DNA of 64,000 nt from Rutstroemia sp. NJR-2017a BVV2 (lineage: Eukaryota; Ascomycota; Leotiomycetes; Helotiales; Rutstroemiaceae). Shown in pieces: positions 1-12,622 of the stretch. The notes below the pieces were generated by a model that ran no database searches, had not been told where the DNA came from, and was given only the letters and a program-made list of their open reading frames with translations. Location of the stretch: the NCBI GenBank assembly GCA_002946415.1, contig NJPS01000041.1:620001-684000 (forward strand), given 5' to 3'. The first letter of the stretch is position 1. Each line of letters begins with the position of its first letter. Position numbers and translations under genes: made by a program.

Positions 1-1829
1 ATTTAAAGAATGTAGGTCGGCACAAGCAGCTCCGGATGATGGCAAAGTACAACCAGTTGGGGAGCGACGATGAACAAGAAAGAGCTTCTTTATCATTCCC
101 CGCACTCTGGTTATATACACACCTTGCCATGGAGATAAGACTGGACGGATCGCAGCTCAGATTATCATCCGAGCTTGGAACAGCTATTCGAATTCCTGCA
201 CTGGGGATCAAATGCGACTTGCGATTGGTTGATCACGTTTAAGTTTGGGCCGAAGCTTTCCTGTGAGGGCCTTGGTGACGAAAAACTCTTCCAAATAGCC
301 ATCTGAATGTTCAGATTGAATCCGATTGAGCTTTGATTGCGAAGATAAGATGCATCAATTGTTTCATGGCCGAGGTTTCTGGATGAGATGAAGCACAAAC
401 GTGACGGATCTCATATGCCTTAAACTTGAGTGGGGGAGATAGCATCGGATCTGAACCCCTATCAAGATTTCGGCGGGCATAGAATAATTATGGAATGGCT
501 TGCGTCAATGCTGATGCAAGCTAACGCTATGCAGCTCGATTAAGTGCGAATCTTGGAATCATCAAAGGTACTTGTCATAGGGCTGACTGATCGACGGCGC
601 GGGGAAGATCTAGACGCAGCTAAAAGATAATTAGGTCTCAGGATCAGGAAGTAACTTTTCAAGCCCTATAAGGAATATTTTGTGGACGGCTGCACCATCA
701 TGAGACAATCTCCAAGCTCAGAGACGGGGTCTGAGCACTTTCATCAGCAAACATGAAACCGTGAACTGCCGACTCCGAGGGATAAGATTGCTCGTGCGCT
801 CCACGACAATCAACATGACGACAATCAACATGATGACAATCAACATGGGTCGTTTATGGGTAGCTGTGCCAAAATTTCGAACGAACAGACCCTAATTTCT
901 ATCAGGGATATTACCACTTGATTGGAGTGACTGGATCATGGATGACGAAACTGGCGGAAGGAGAAATGCCATCTTCTGTGGAACATTGCTTATTCTGAGT
1001 GAACGCGAATAATAATCTTTAGTTTCATAGCAGAGTCCCTCTCTCAATTAAATCCCAGGGTAGCTACAGGATCTAGATGCTAAGCGAAAAAGGAGGTGCT
1101 CAAGATATCGACGACGAAGTTACCATTCATTCTGTAACATATGGATCTGGTGATTCGACGGTGGAGCTACAGCCAGACACACGTAATCGCTAACTACTTG
1201 ATCTTGCTTGGGACATTCCTCTGCTTGGAGACTTGGAGTTTCTTCCAGGGGATCTTCCGCAATCCACTGTTTAAGTACCTATCCGAGCCATCATTGAGTA
1301 AGTTTGCATCTCTCGTAAACTTCCTGGCCTTCTCACTCCATCTATTTAGGCTATTTCTTGGTACAGTACAGCGTATCATCGTGTACACTGTCGGCATCGC
1401 GCTCTTCGCTCACCTTAGAATGGATCAGGGGTTTCGCTTGCAGGAGCTACGAAGGGATGATTCTTCGTTTGCCTGCTCACCACTGTTCCATGTGCTGAAA
1501 TCTTCTACACCCACTGGATCAAATTCGTCTCCACGCAAGCTACCACATAACTCGCACCTTTCATAGATGACCTCGAAAACTCATTCACAAGAAGTGCAGA
1601 GAATATCGATTAAGGGTAGGTATTTACCAAAAATTGAGTTTTTTCTGCGAGAACTGTGAATTCCTCGCGATACACAAACCGCATTCTCTGCAACCGTGTC
1701 GCAACATTCCTCGACAATTAATGGGTCTTGGCAAGATGCAATGAGAAATACTGGGTTTCGTGTTTCTACCTCAATACACGTTGATTGTTAGATTCAACTT
1801 CTCTATCTCAAAAGCTCATCCAGTACAAA
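1..1829. other. Intergenic, no supported gene
   Basis: I see no convincing gene here. A 141-codon plus-strand ORF at 1141-1566 is hydrophobic but has no recognisable motif and no splice partners. A perfect short tandem repeat lies at 803-847 and is listed separately. Confidence 0.5.
803..847. repeat. 15-bp tandem repeat, three copies
   Basis: The unit ACGACAATCAACATG occurs at 803-817 and 818-832. A third copy at 833-847 differs only at its second base. No ORF of interest crosses it. It is a plain minisatellite with no known function. Confidence 0.85.
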
Positions 1830-3274
1830 ATGTCGCCATTAGCCTGTTGCGCTGTGGACGCTTGTTACATCGGCGTGTCTGGCGTGGGATCTCTCGGTGT
1901 CGTTCAAGGCCTTTGCACAACTTATATTGCGAATGTTATTGCGGTTCCATTATTAAACAATCTTCTTGCCGGTGTTTGTAGCACTGTGGGCCGAGCTGGT
2001 ATTGTTAGTGTCTGCAACTGTTTGGCCATAAATGGCCCTGGTGCATGCGGTTCTGGTTGTTCGCAGCTCCAGATTGGATCTGGATTCGCTTTATCCAGTC
2101 CTATTAATACACTTTCTGGGGAAACAGAATGCGGAACTGGAAGCAACTTCTTTTGTCCTACCTCTCAAGTCTGTCACACGAAATTAGGAACGCAGGCAGC
2201 CTACTGTTGTAGTGGAGGTGAGATTTTCAGATCCCGTCATCGATTTTGAGAGAAACTGACATTTCAACAGCCGTTGACTGTATCAATGATATCTTAGCAA
2301 CTCCCGGATGTGCCGACCCCTCTTGGAATTTATACAACATCGGTTCAATCTCCGGTAGCGGCTTCTGCTGTGGGAATGGAACAGTTGGCGCCTTCAACGC
2401 AGGGTCTGCGAACGCTGGTGTTTGCGTAGCTTCTGTTACGGCTGGACTTACATCCGCGACGCTGTCTACTTCTGGAAATTGCAATTCGAAGACATCGACA
2501 TCATCGACAAAAGCAACTTCTACGACGGTTATATCGACAACTATTTCTATTTCGAGCACGGTTACATCGACCACACTCAGTCAAGCTGCTCTGACTTCCA
2601 GTCTCAGCTCGTCCATTTCAAGCACAGTTGTTGTAACTTCAAAGTCCTCAACAGCAGCAGGCAGTTCTTCGAGCTCTTCATCTGCGAGATCTTCATCTCC
2701 GGCAGCAGCCAGTTCCAGTTCCAGCTCCAACCTTCTCCAACTGACATCGTCTCTGTCAGCCGCGACAAGTTCTAGCGTCAGCTCAGCACCTGGGTCATCA
2801 TCCAGTTCGTCAAGCTCGTCGCCCGTAGCAGCATCGTCATCCACAACAGCGTCATCACCAAGTTCGTCAAGCTCGTCAATTGGAGCAGCATCGTCATCTG
2901 CAGCAGCATCATCCTCTGCTACAGCACTATCATCCTCTGCAGCAGTGTCATCATCATCCACAGTAGTATCGTCATCTTCGTCGCCATCATCGTCAGCCCA
3001 GCAAACATCGACCTCAACTCTCGCACCAAACCCAGCAACATCAAGTTCATTCTCGACATCCAGCTCTAGCTCGAGTTACGGTCCCGGTACATTCACATAC
3101 ACCTCAACTTACACAAGTGAATCTTCATACTTTAGCTCTAGCGCGGGTAGTAGCGAAGTTCTCGAATCGACCAATTCAAGCACAACCATGCCTATTTCAT
3201 CAATGTTGTCGGACGATTGCCAGGCGAGTATGTGTTTATTCAGTCGTGCCGGGCCGACTTCTAGGGAGCTTTAG
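1830..3274 (+). CDS. Cys-containing protein with long Ser-rich stalk
   Basis: Two exons, 1830-2217 and 2271-3274, are joined across a 53-nt GTGAGA...CAACAG intron that keeps the frame, giving about 463 residues. The first ~215 residues hold many cysteines, including CC pairs, in a Gly/Ala-rich context. The remainder is a Ser/Thr stalk of the kind that is O-glycosylated on fungal surface proteins. No clear N-terminal signal peptide is visible from the first ATG, so an upstream exon may be missing. The C-terminus is also uncertain: a possible second intron at 3228-3280 (GTATGT...GTGCAG) would replace the last ~15 residues. No GPI signal or membrane segment shows in either model. I do not recognise the cysteine domain. 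A cell-surface or wall role is inferred from composition only. Confidence 0.6.
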
Positions 3275-3960
3275 GTGCAGTGAGGGAAGATTTTAAGGTG
3301 GGGAACTGCAGTTACAAGGAAAAGGAGCGAACTGGGGACTGAGCTGAAGCTCCGGGAGGTCATGATTGGAAAAAATTATAATTTTTCTTTTTCGTTTCGT
3401 AGACAACCGCATTCCGAAATGACTTTGATTTTGATCGCAGATTGCTTGTGTTTTGGATGTAGGAAATGAAAACTGATTGGATTTTGACATGGACTTAGAG
3501 TTCCTGACGACATGACTCATAACAACTGCGTGAAAAGCAGTAGCAAATTGCTAAAGCACTGTAATACCTACGCCGCCAACATCATCAACTTGTTGGTGTG
3601 TACCTGCGCACGTGATTTATCCCCTCGGCTTCAATCCACGGCAGTCCTACCTCTCTCGTACCGAACTGTCGGTGCAGCTCGGCAAATCAAACACGAACAC
3701 AACATGCTGACGAATCTCCCATAAATATGCAGGAGACTGAACCTTCATGCGGGTTAGACATGTTACGCACAATGCTGGCTAAGCTCGAATTCGCCCTTCG
3801 GTCCCACCAGGAACCATAATTTGCGTCCCGGTCCGAAATGAAGTGGAGCATACGGAGTAGATCCACATGGCCCTGAAGTCTCGACCGAAGAAGGACTTCT
3901 CAAAAGTTTTGTTCATTCGAATATTGAGATCTTTAAGGGTTTGCACTGCGGATTCCGACA
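3275..3960. other. Intergenic, nothing recognised
   Basis: No gene-like ORF, RNA gene or repeat is apparent. The segment holds the 3' flank of the Ser-rich gene and the presumed promoter of the methyltransferase gene. Confidence 0.5.
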
Positions 3961-5377
3961 ATGGCAGAAAAGGAGCCTCCAAGGGTTCTTCCTGGGCCAA
4001 ACTTTTATAAGCTCGAGGAGCTTGGTTCATATGTCGACGCGGCATCACCTGTTTTGGATGTTAGTATTCTTGTTGCAAGGCTCGCTACGAAAAACTGAAA
4101 TAGTTGAAGAATGACCAAAATATCGATTCTGCTCTGAGTGGAATGAGTGCGCGGTATGACGAGAACCTTTAGATAGAACTGTGTCTGACTGGATACAGGA
4201 GCTCGCTGGCGTCAGTTGATTCCGAACTATACCAGCATATCGAGGAGAATGGACGGACTTATCATCGCTACAAGATGGGCCGTAAGTGTTGCCCACAAAG
4301 ACCCTCAACTTTCATGATATGTTGCTGAAAGGGCGTTTTAGAATATCCATTACCCAACGATGTGGTATGTATTCTTGGAACTGAAAAAAATGCAGAACTT
4401 CCTTCTAATACTCTTGCGAGCAGTTAGAACAGGATCGGCTTAGTATGTATTTGCTAATGGCAAGCTGTTCTACGAGCATTTTTTTGATCCTTCCATAGAT
4501 TTTCAGCACAGATTTCTACGGATGACGATCGATGGAAAGCTGTTTATTTCACCGGTTGACACCAGTAGGCCAATCAATGTCCTTGACATTGCTACCGGCA
4601 CAGGTATTTGGGCCGTCGAATTTGGTAGGAACCTATGAAGTGAGCATGCACGGCGTTGCTGAAAATCGATAGCAAATGAGTATCCGCAAGCAACAGTCAT
4701 TGGGACTGATCTTAGCCCCATACAACCATCCTAGTAAGTAAAACCCGTATGTTGATCCGCCATCTTCTGAAGGCGTCGCTCGCAGTGTGCCGCCTAATTG
4801 TTCTTTCCATATTGAGGACGCAGAGGATCCCTGGACATTCTCAGAAGAATTGAAATTCGATTTGATACACGGCCGTGTGTTGCTGTCCTGCTTTCGATCT
4901 CCCAAAACCGTTTTCACTTCGGCCTTCAACGCGCTCGCACCGGGAGGATACCTTGAACTTCGCGATCCTATATTTCCTTTCCAGTATGCAACGCCGCCAC
5001 CCAAAGACTGCGCGCTTGTAAAATGGAACAACTTGATTTTAGAAGCAAGTGCGAAGGCCGGAAGACCATGGAATAATGGAGCGCACTACAAGAGATGGTT
5101 AGAAGAAATTGGGTTCGTGGATATTGTGGAAAGGAGAGAATACGCACCTATGAATCCATGGGCTAAAGGACAACGAAATAAAGTGTTGAGTATCTGGGTT
5201 CAAAGAAATGTGCTGATGGGGCTTGAAGCACTAAGTATGGCGCTTTTCACAAGAATCCTGGGGATGGAGAAGCGCGAAGTTGAGCAGTTGTTGTTAGCGG
5301 TGGAAAGAGATATTAAGGATAAAACTATCCATTGCTATTCTGAAGGGTATGACTTCCCTCTCGAGCCGGTTCATTGA
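3961..5377 (+). CDS. LaeA-like SAM-dependent methyltransferase, seven exons
   Basis: Exons at 3961-4059, 4173-4281, 4342-4364, 4424-4442, 4499-4624, 4673-4733 and 4786-5377 join in frame to 342 codons. All introns are GT-AG. The order of motifs matches the fungal LaeA-like/UMTA class I methyltransferases: an ENGRTYHRYK block, then YPLPND and EQDRL, then SAM motif I with VLDIATGTGIWA, an acidic GTDLSPIQPS block, and a post-motif region with FDLIHGR and ALAPGGYLEL. Family members use S-adenosylmethionine; some regulate secondary metabolism in the nucleus and others modify small molecules, and the sequence does not say which applies. Exons 3 and 4 are only 23 and 19 nt. The first exon and its junction at 4060/4173 are the least certain part. 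No biosynthetic genes lie beside it. Confidence 0.85.
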
Positions 5378-5635
5378 AAGACCACTGATCCGAAATTTCC
5401 TAGCGTTTTGGTGTACGGAAGAAAACCCCTAGATTGACAGAAAATTAAGCCGGGAAGATAATTTATGCGAGACGGTGGACTTCCTTAACGGGCAGATTAC
5501 ATTCGAGAGAAGTAGTAGCAAGAATCAAGTTGAATATTAATTAATGGCAAGACCGCACGACAAAACACAAATCCGTAATGACTATTTGACCATATAGCTG
5601 GTATCGTGTCTCGTCAGAACCCTTGTAAAGTAGCC

Positions 5636-6421
5636 TCAGATGCAGGTAAGCTCAATAAACGTAAAATACGATTTGCCTGCAACCAAGTCCTTGCCCCTGC
5701 ATAGTACCACACTGATTCTCTCCACATTGATCTCAGAACTTCGCATTTCCAATGCTTTCGTAAAAGCCCTAGGCATCTTCGGATCTCGATAGCACTTCCA
5801 GGCATGCATATGAATATGATCTAAGCATGCCCATTGAGACATATCATCCTCGTCTTCCTGCTCTACCAACGCCAACTCCTTCAGAGACCGCAATGGTGTC
5901 AACTTCCCCATCAGAGTTTTGTTCTGTTTCTTGGTTCGACACCGAACGCAGTACCGTAAAGCGAGCGTTCGAATTTGCTCCGTTTCGAGTGGGAAATCGT
6001 TCCGCAAGACTGTGAGAGGATGCGTACGTCGAGCATTTTGAAGGACAGACTTGGCAACAACATGTGCGGGTAAGAAGACGGTATCGTGCGTGGGATTCCA
6101 GTTGATGCACCGTACTTCACCTCGATCGTTTTTGAAGCTCCAAACTTGGTAACCTTTCGAGAATGCGTACAGCCGGGACTTTTGGCACAGTTGAAATGTG
6201 AAATGAGTAGTTGGACAGTCTCCTGGTATCAGTAAAGGGGTATTAAGGAGAATGGATGGAGACGAAGGACTATCCTCGACTGGCGAACTAGGAGATCGGC
6301 TTTGCCATCGCAATGGAATTACCCGACGAGTAAAGCTCGAGGCCACTGCCAGATCCCAGATGATTATATGAAGTTCCAAGGGTAGGTCTTGAAATCTGGT
6401 GCCAGTAGATCTACTACCCAT
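5636..6421 (-). CDS. 2EXR domain-containing protein
   Basis: A single-exon ORF of 261 codons. The N-terminus carries FQDLPLELHIIIWDLAV at residues ~10-26, which is the start of the fungal 2EXR domain (F-x-x-LP-x-E-x-R/H-x-x-IW). A conserved-looking NPTHDTVFLP segment follows near residue 110. 2EXR proteins are a large, lineage-expanded fungal family with no established biochemical role; many resemble F-box-like scaffolds. The tail contains CRGKDL followed by a short end and no membrane segment. The start is the first ATG in frame and directly precedes the domain. The neighbouring methyltransferase gene converges on it, with 258 nt between the two stop codons. Confidence 0.8.
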   Translation of the reverse strand: MGSRSTGTRFQDLPLELHIIIWDLAVASSFTRRVIPLRWQSRSPSSPVEDSPSSPSILLNTPLLIPGDCPTTHFTFQLCQKSRLYAFSKGYQVWSFKNDRGEVRCINWNPTHDTVFLPAHVVAKSVLQNARRTHPLTVLRNDFPLETEQIRTLALRYCVRCRTKKQNKTLMGKLTPLRSLKELALVEQEDEDDMSQWACLDHIHMHAWKCYRDPKMPRAFTKALEMRSSEINVERISVVLCRGKDLVAGKSYFTFIELTCI

Positions 6422-8414
6422 TGTAAGAAATAATCGTCAATGTTGTCGTGATGACAATAGAGTTAGTGTATCATCGAGGGATCAGTAAGGTTAAGACGGC
6501 TAAAATTCGCGAGGCTGGCTAGCAAGAAACTACCCCGCACTTAGAAGAAGGCTTTAAATTTGAATTAGGGGTTCAACAGGGCATCCTTAATATATTCGCC
6601 ATCTAACTATTCCTTGCTCTTCTGGTCAAACAAGCACATGGTCACTGAAACTCACGATCTTCAACCCCGTCTCATTTGATAGACGAATTTACATTTCTAG
6701 CAGAACTTCCAGTCCATCACTTGGCTCTGCTTTACAGCACTTGTAGTCTAGGTGGTGGTCCAGAAGAATAGTCGGCTTTTAGAACCGCCAAGAGTGTGCC
6801 CCTTCATGGTTAGAATCTAGGCGAAGAACAACGGGAAGGATCAATATTGCGTATTCAGTACAAACGCAATCAAATAACCCAATGCTTGAAGCTCATAACA
6901 TAAGACCAGAGCTAAATTCTCAATACCGATAGATGAAGCTGTAGAACGGACTATGTGATGACCTTTACATGAGATATTGTTGGCTACCGGGTATGCTTCC
7001 TATTTTAGCATGCTGTGCGATTCGAACGACTGAACCTCCGACGATAGGGATAGTAGGCGTCCTTTCTTTACGGATTGATTAGTACTTACAGTAAATAAGC
7101 CCTAAAACGATTTTGCCCAGTTGCAGCCTCTTAGAATCACTTAATCCGTGCCCAATCCTGTCGTACCTTAGTGGTAGCTACCAGATGAGTCACGCCGAGA
7201 GAGGCACACGTGATCCGCTCAACGACTACTTAGACTCCTTCCACCCTCGGAACTCAACCTGTTCTGATATTTGCTCTTGCTCACATAGAAACCGTGGATG
7301 ACACTCTATATTCGATCGTTATCATGAGTGTTCACCCCCATGATGTCGAGAATCTATCTTATCGTCGAGGACCACAACCCATACCCACCGTTCTATCGAT
7401 TGAGGACAAGTACCTCTTGGCGCACCTATCGGCTATTGTTAAACGATTGCCGTCTCACACGGACCAGAGAGTTGGAAAAGTTTCTGGCAATCTTTACAGT
7501 ATTTCCGCGCGGGTCCTCTGAACACCTGCCTATTTCGCCGGCTGAAATCTTGGCAGAGCGGTATCCCCTCAATGAAATGAGGGAACAGAAGCTTTCTCTA
7601 GGGGCGATCTGGCTTGGCTTGGTGTTAGCAGCTAGCCGGTAAACCTCCTTCGCCACTATCCACTTTACGGCTGGAAGAAGGTGCGTAAGTTTGCACCATA
7701 TACCCCACTTTCCTTTAACAGTGTCTACAGTTTCGTCTCCCCCATGAAGTCGCGCGCTTCTACGGTCATTGAAGCGCTCATTCTCGGTGATTTCAATACC
7801 TGTAGTGGATCTGTGCTTAATTTTCGAAAGTTGCATGTTCTGATCTCTGACACTCGTCTGAAGAATATGTGTTTGTCTCCTGCAATGAATCTTGACATTT
7901 TCTGGCTAATGGCGAAGTCGCTTCTACTCGTCGAGAATCATCACATGGACACCCTGCGTGTTCCTTTGCAGTTATTAGTGTGCATCCAATCTGCACATAG
8001 ATAAGATTCTTCTCCCAACTGCCATATAACGAAACCGACGACCAGCAATTGCGGGGCATGCGCATACTGGATTAGGAAGTTGGTATGTGGCTTCCTGACT
8101 TTTTTCCATTTTCTCTATCTTGATATCTTATCTCTCGATATCTTTTCCACGGTTGATATGCTCGGGATTGGGTTACTTTGAGTGAATAGTCTATGCCGGA
8201 CTATTCGAGACTTTCGAGCGGCGACATGATCACCATGAACGCAAACCCCGCTCATGTTCGCACTATTTCTTGTGACACGGTTGTATTGCCACTCTCCTTA
8301 TCTGTACTCCTGGGGTGGGATATTTCCGGATAATTATAACCGCAGGAAAGATGTATAAGATGCTGCCGTATAACCCCTCTCCAGTCGCTAGGTCGTTTGG
8401 TCATTTCTGCCATT
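6422..8414. other. 2-kb gap without a supported gene
   Basis: Only short, low-quality ORFs occur here (for example 7113-7836) and none shows a family motif or splice continuity. It includes the promoter of the OPT transporter gene just downstream. I see no terminal repeats or obvious transposon remnant. Confidence 0.5.
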
Positions 8415-11128
8415 ATGGGTGCCGAAATTGATACCATCGAGGCCCATCAACAGGTTGACTCCAAAACACCCAGTACCTCTGATCACTCTCTGTCAGAGAA
8501 GAAAGGGCTCGATGTCGAGATTGATGCTGTTGACTCCAATGATTTCAACGACATCCCCGATGACAAGATCTTTATTCCAGGGGAAAACGATGTCGTGATT
8601 GATCCTCGTCTCAAGGACTACCCAATTCCTCTGGTTGCGAAGACAGTCGATCTTCACAATGATCCAACGTGAGTTACATACTGTCAACACAACAATTGAA
8701 GCGCTAGCTCTAACAAATTTCTACCAGGGAGCCAATTCTTACCTTCAGATTCTGGTTCTGTGCCACCTTTTGGGTTGTTGTAGGATGCGGTATCTCCTCC
8801 TTCTACTACTTCAAACCATATTACATGAGTCTTACCAGTTATGCGGTGCAACTGCTGTCATGGGGAATGGGGTCGTTCATGGCTGCATATCTTCCCACTC
8901 GAACTTTTAATACTTTTGGATGGAAATGGAGTTTGAATCCAGGACCATGGAATGCTAAGGAACACGCTCTTGTTGTGGTCGCTTACTGGGGAAGTGTAGG
9001 TACCTCCTTTCATTCAATCAACTAGGAAAAACTAGTTAACTCCGCACAGTGCTACACTGCCTACGGTCTTGGACCACTGAGCGCCATGGAGCTCTACTAT
9101 GGCCGCAAAATCAACCCAGGCTGGGGCATTCTTTTCCTCATTACCACACAAATGATCGGATACGGTTTCGCTGGATTATTCAGAGACATTCTTGTCCGAC
9201 CTCCTAACATCTACTACCCTGGAGTCTTGCCCAACGTCTCGCTCTTCAACGCTATGCACAAGAACCCCGCTGTTACAAAGAAGTCGCTTAAGTTCTTCGG
9301 CATTGTAGCCATCGCGGCGTTCTGCTACGAATGGGTTCCAGTCGTCATGTTCCCTCTGCTTGGTTCGATTCCATTGATCTGCTATTTTGGACACGGACAC
9401 TGGAAAGCTTATGTGATGGGTTCTGGATACTACGGTTTTGTATGCTCCACTTGCTCTTAGATCTTGAGTACTCCGAAAAGCCAAAATGTTACTAACACAC
9501 ACTACAGGGACTCCTCGACATCAGTCTCGACTGGAACTACATCGCCTTCTGGTCCCCCATGTACACGCCCCTCTGGGCCAACGCCAACCAATTCATCGGC
9601 GCCATGCTCGCCTGCTGGGTGATCTACCCGGCACTGTACTTCAGCAACACGCTCAACGCGCTGAACTTCTCGCCCATGGGATCCGGCACCTGGGACAAAG
9701 ACGGCGCCACCTACAACATCACGCGGATCCTGAACCCCGACTACACGCTCAACCAAGAAGCCATGGACGCGTATTCCCGCCCCTACTGGTCCACGTCCTA
9801 CGCGTTGCAGTTCTTTTTCGGGTTCGCGGCTTCGACAGGCGCGATGGTGTATTCAGTGCTTTGGTATGGAGCGCCGGCTTATCGCGGCTTGAGAGATGCG
9901 TTTAGGAATAAGAGGGAGAGCTATAATGATCCGTATTTGCAGCTTATGGAGAAGCTGCCGAGAGTGCCGCATTGGTGGTATGGGTTGTTGTTGGCGATCT
10001 GTAGTGCGCTTGCGATTGGTCAGCTGTATGGTGCAGAGATGCAGTTGCCGTGGTGGTATGTAACTTGTCTCCTCACACGTTCTAACCACTCACACTAACA
10101 TGTTAAATCAGGGGATTCGTCGTAATTTCCATAATCTCATGTATCTTCACCTTCCCCAACGGCGTTCTCTGGGGTATTGCCAACATGCAAGTCGGAATGG
10201 CGTTCCTCTCCGAAGTCATTGCTGGAGGTTTATTCCCCGGTAAACCGCTCGGTGTACTCACGTGCATGGTCTACGGTCGACAGATCCTCGAGCAGAATCT
10301 CAATCTGATTTCAGACTACAAGTTCGGCTTCTACATGAAGATTCCCGAAACCGAGATGTTCATCGGACAAGTCTATGGAACCTTGCTAGGTCCATTCATC
10401 AACTACGGCATGATGCGTAAGCTTCCCCTTCCTCCTCATTACCCAGCAAACAGCCCCCTCATACACAAGTACTTCCCCCCACCATCACCAAAACTAACAC
10501 CCCTACCTCCAGGTTTCATCATCAACACCGAAGGCCCCAAGCTCACCGGCGCCGTCGAATCGCAAGCGTGGAACGCCGTCAAAACCCGCAACTTCTACTC
10601 CCTCTCCGTGATCTGGGGTGTTCTCGGGCCCAAAGTATTTTTCGGCGGCGATTCGCCCTACTCCTGGATCTACTACGGCTTCCTCATCGGCCCAGCGGTC
10701 GTCATCCTGACGTGGTTTGTCCACAAGTGGAAGCCGCAGTGGCAGGTGGAGAGTCGCTTCAACCCGACGTTGTTGTTTTTCGGCGCGACGTGGTTCCCCG
10801 TTTATCAGACGACCAATTTGATGACTAGTGCGATGTTTTCGGCTTTCTTGTGAGTACTCTTCTTTTTGGGTCGTTGGGATGATGAGAGTTGAAAGCTAAT
10901 GAGGTGAATAGTATGGGATATGTGTATAGATATCATCCGGTTTGGTTCAGGAAGTACAATTATCTTCTCGGAGTAGGGCTCGACTGTGGAACGCAGTTGA
11001 TGCAGACTGTGATGGTATTTGGACTGAATCTACCGAATGTGACATTTCCGAATTGGTGGGGTAATAACGCGATGGCTATAGATAGGTGTTTTCCCCCAAG
11101 CAGTCTTCCACCGAATGCTATGAAGTAG
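8415..11128 (+). CDS. OPT-family oligopeptide transporter
   Basis: Seven exons (8415-8668, 8728-8995, 9050-9439, 9508-10055, 10112-10416, 10513-10849, 10912-11128) join in frame to 772 residues, the usual OPT length. An ~85-residue polar N-terminus precedes many hydrophobic segments. The PT-clade signature NPGPWNAKEH sits at ~155-164. Other family blocks are visible, such as the WSPMYTPLWANANQ region, IANMQVGMAFLSEVIAGGLF and GFIINTEGP. Members import tetra- and pentapeptides, glutathione-like compounds or metal chelates by proton symport, usually at the plasma membrane; the substrate cannot be told here. The last exon starts after a GTGAGT...AATAG intron and ends with a short hydrophilic tail. 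All introns are 50-96 nt with good GT-AG ends. The gene looks intact and functional. Confidence 0.92.
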
Positions 11129-12067
11129 GGGGTTGCTGGTGTGCGCGGGTCTCTGTGTGATGGAAGGAAGAATATCGTGCCAGGTCAATCGTCCGACAGC
11201 AACATTACAGTAGACAGGATATTGTGTTCGAGTAATATACTAGACGTTGATTTCCACTGGTACAGAATTTGGAGGGCACATCCGGTTTTACTGGAGTGGC
11301 TATATTGATTTGATGTGGGCTAAGAGAAAGTCCTTTAATTTGCGCATAGAAAGCTTCAAGACCGTAGCATGCTCGCTCCTACATGACCAGAGTATTTTTA
11401 CAGGTAAAGGGTATCATTATATTCATGAAGAAAAAGCTGGGTAAAATGGAGAGCCTCAAAACTCCATACAAGAGCATTGCCAGGGTTGACAATTTCCAAG
11501 CGGTTCCCAAGAAGTTCCCAGATTGTTCGCATAGCCAATTGAGTTTCCTTGTGATGTTCCTGGAACGGGAGATAGCTTTAAAGCTTCCTCTATAGAGTTG
11601 ACAAATCCCACAGGGCCAGATATAGCTGCTCAGTATGCAATGAAGTCCCACCCACTAAAATAAGTAGTAGAGTGCCGGTATGGTGGCTTTCTCATCCATA
11701 AAGGACAAAAACGCCCTTCATCAGAGAGACAGACATATGGGATCATTGTCTTATCCCTGGGTGTAAGGAGTAATTGGGATAGGTGGGGATGGCAGCGTCG
11801 AGCTCCGTCTGAATTGGCGTATCCTTTGTCCAGATGGTAATTCCAGCAATGTGTCGAAAATGGTTCTGCATAGCTGACTATGGATCCAGCATATGTACGG
11901 ACCCGTGGTGGAGAATATATAGTCGTAAAAGAAATTTCGTTATTCTCTCATCTGAGAATATTATGGTAGAGGAATTGCAAATGAGATTGATATGCTCTAG
12001 GGAAATTCAACATCAGCAACATATTCAATGGCAGAAGAGAAAAGCATGAACCATCATTTACCAACCA
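11129..12067. other. Intergenic, nothing recognised
   Basis: Convergent gap between the OPT transporter and the thioesterase. It has short ORFs on both strands without motifs. No repeat or RNA gene was seen. Confidence 0.5.
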
Positions 12068-12622
12068 TCATAATTTCGAAGTCCTGATCTGAATCCACAG
12101 CGATTCCGCCCTAGCCAGCACCACTCCCTGCTTATCCTCAATCCTCCCATTGATATAGAACTTCCTCCCCTTCCTCTCACTCAATTGCACCACCACTAGC
12201 ACCACCTGCGGCGTCCTCACCATCTTCAAATACTGCACATTCAGCCCCGCCGTAACCGTCGACAGCGTCAGCGGATTTCCATCCGCGTCTTTATTCAGCG
12301 TAAGCAGCAACCCCATCGCGTCGTCGATTACCGCCGCGATGAGACCACCGTGTAATGCGTGCGGACTGCCGTTCATGCCGGATCCAAGACTGAGAAGCAT
12401 GCGCGCTTCGGTGATGGCTTTGGCGCCATCGTCGGGTCGGCGGTAGAGGGATAGTGCGGCCTGGATGGTGTTGGGTGTCTTGAGGGTTTCGGCGAAGAGC
12501 GAGTCTTCGGTCGAGCGTTTGTATTCGCGGGAGAAGGTTGGCGTGATGATATAATCGCGGTCTTGGAGGAGGTCGGCGCACCAGGGGATAGAATTGAAGA
12601 AGTTGAGGTCGGTTTGCTCCAT
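12068..12622 (-). CDS. Hotdog-fold thioesterase (PaaI/4HBT-like)
   Basis: A single-exon gene of 184 residues. The hotdog signature HGGLIAAVIDDAMG lies at residues 91-104, preceded by GSPHAL, where family members place the helix and the catalytic acidic residue. The strand pattern after it (LSTVTAGLNVQYLK) and the closing LARAESLWIQI fit the PaaI-like acyl-CoA thioesterase subfamily. Such enzymes hydrolyse acyl-CoA or aryl-CoA esters; substrate is not predictable. The ~85-residue N-terminal extension is typical of fungal members. No targeting signal is evident. It is a stand-alone gene between the OPT transporter and the HET gene. Confidence 0.85.
   Translation of the reverse strand: MEQTDLNFFNSIPWCADLLQDRDYIITPTFSREYKRSTEDSLFAETLKTPNTIQAALSLYRRPDDGAKAITEARMLLSLGSGMNGSPHALHGGLIAAVIDDAMGLLLTLNKDADGNPLTLSTVTAGLNVQYLKMVRTPQVVLVVVQLSERKGRKFYINGRIEDKQGVVLARAESLWIQIRTSKL

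Noticed and set aside
1141..1566. 141-codon plus-strand ORF with hydrophobic stretches
   Set aside because: No motif, no splice partner, poor start context and an overlapping opposite-strand ORF; it looks like chance.
2581..2961. Acidic minus-strand ORF opposite the Ser-rich stalk
   Set aside because: It is the antisense of repeated Ser codons; the Asp/Glu run is a reading artefact.
9486..9905. 139-codon Arg/His-rich ORF
   Set aside because: Shadow frame of OPT exon 4, which has clear family signatures.
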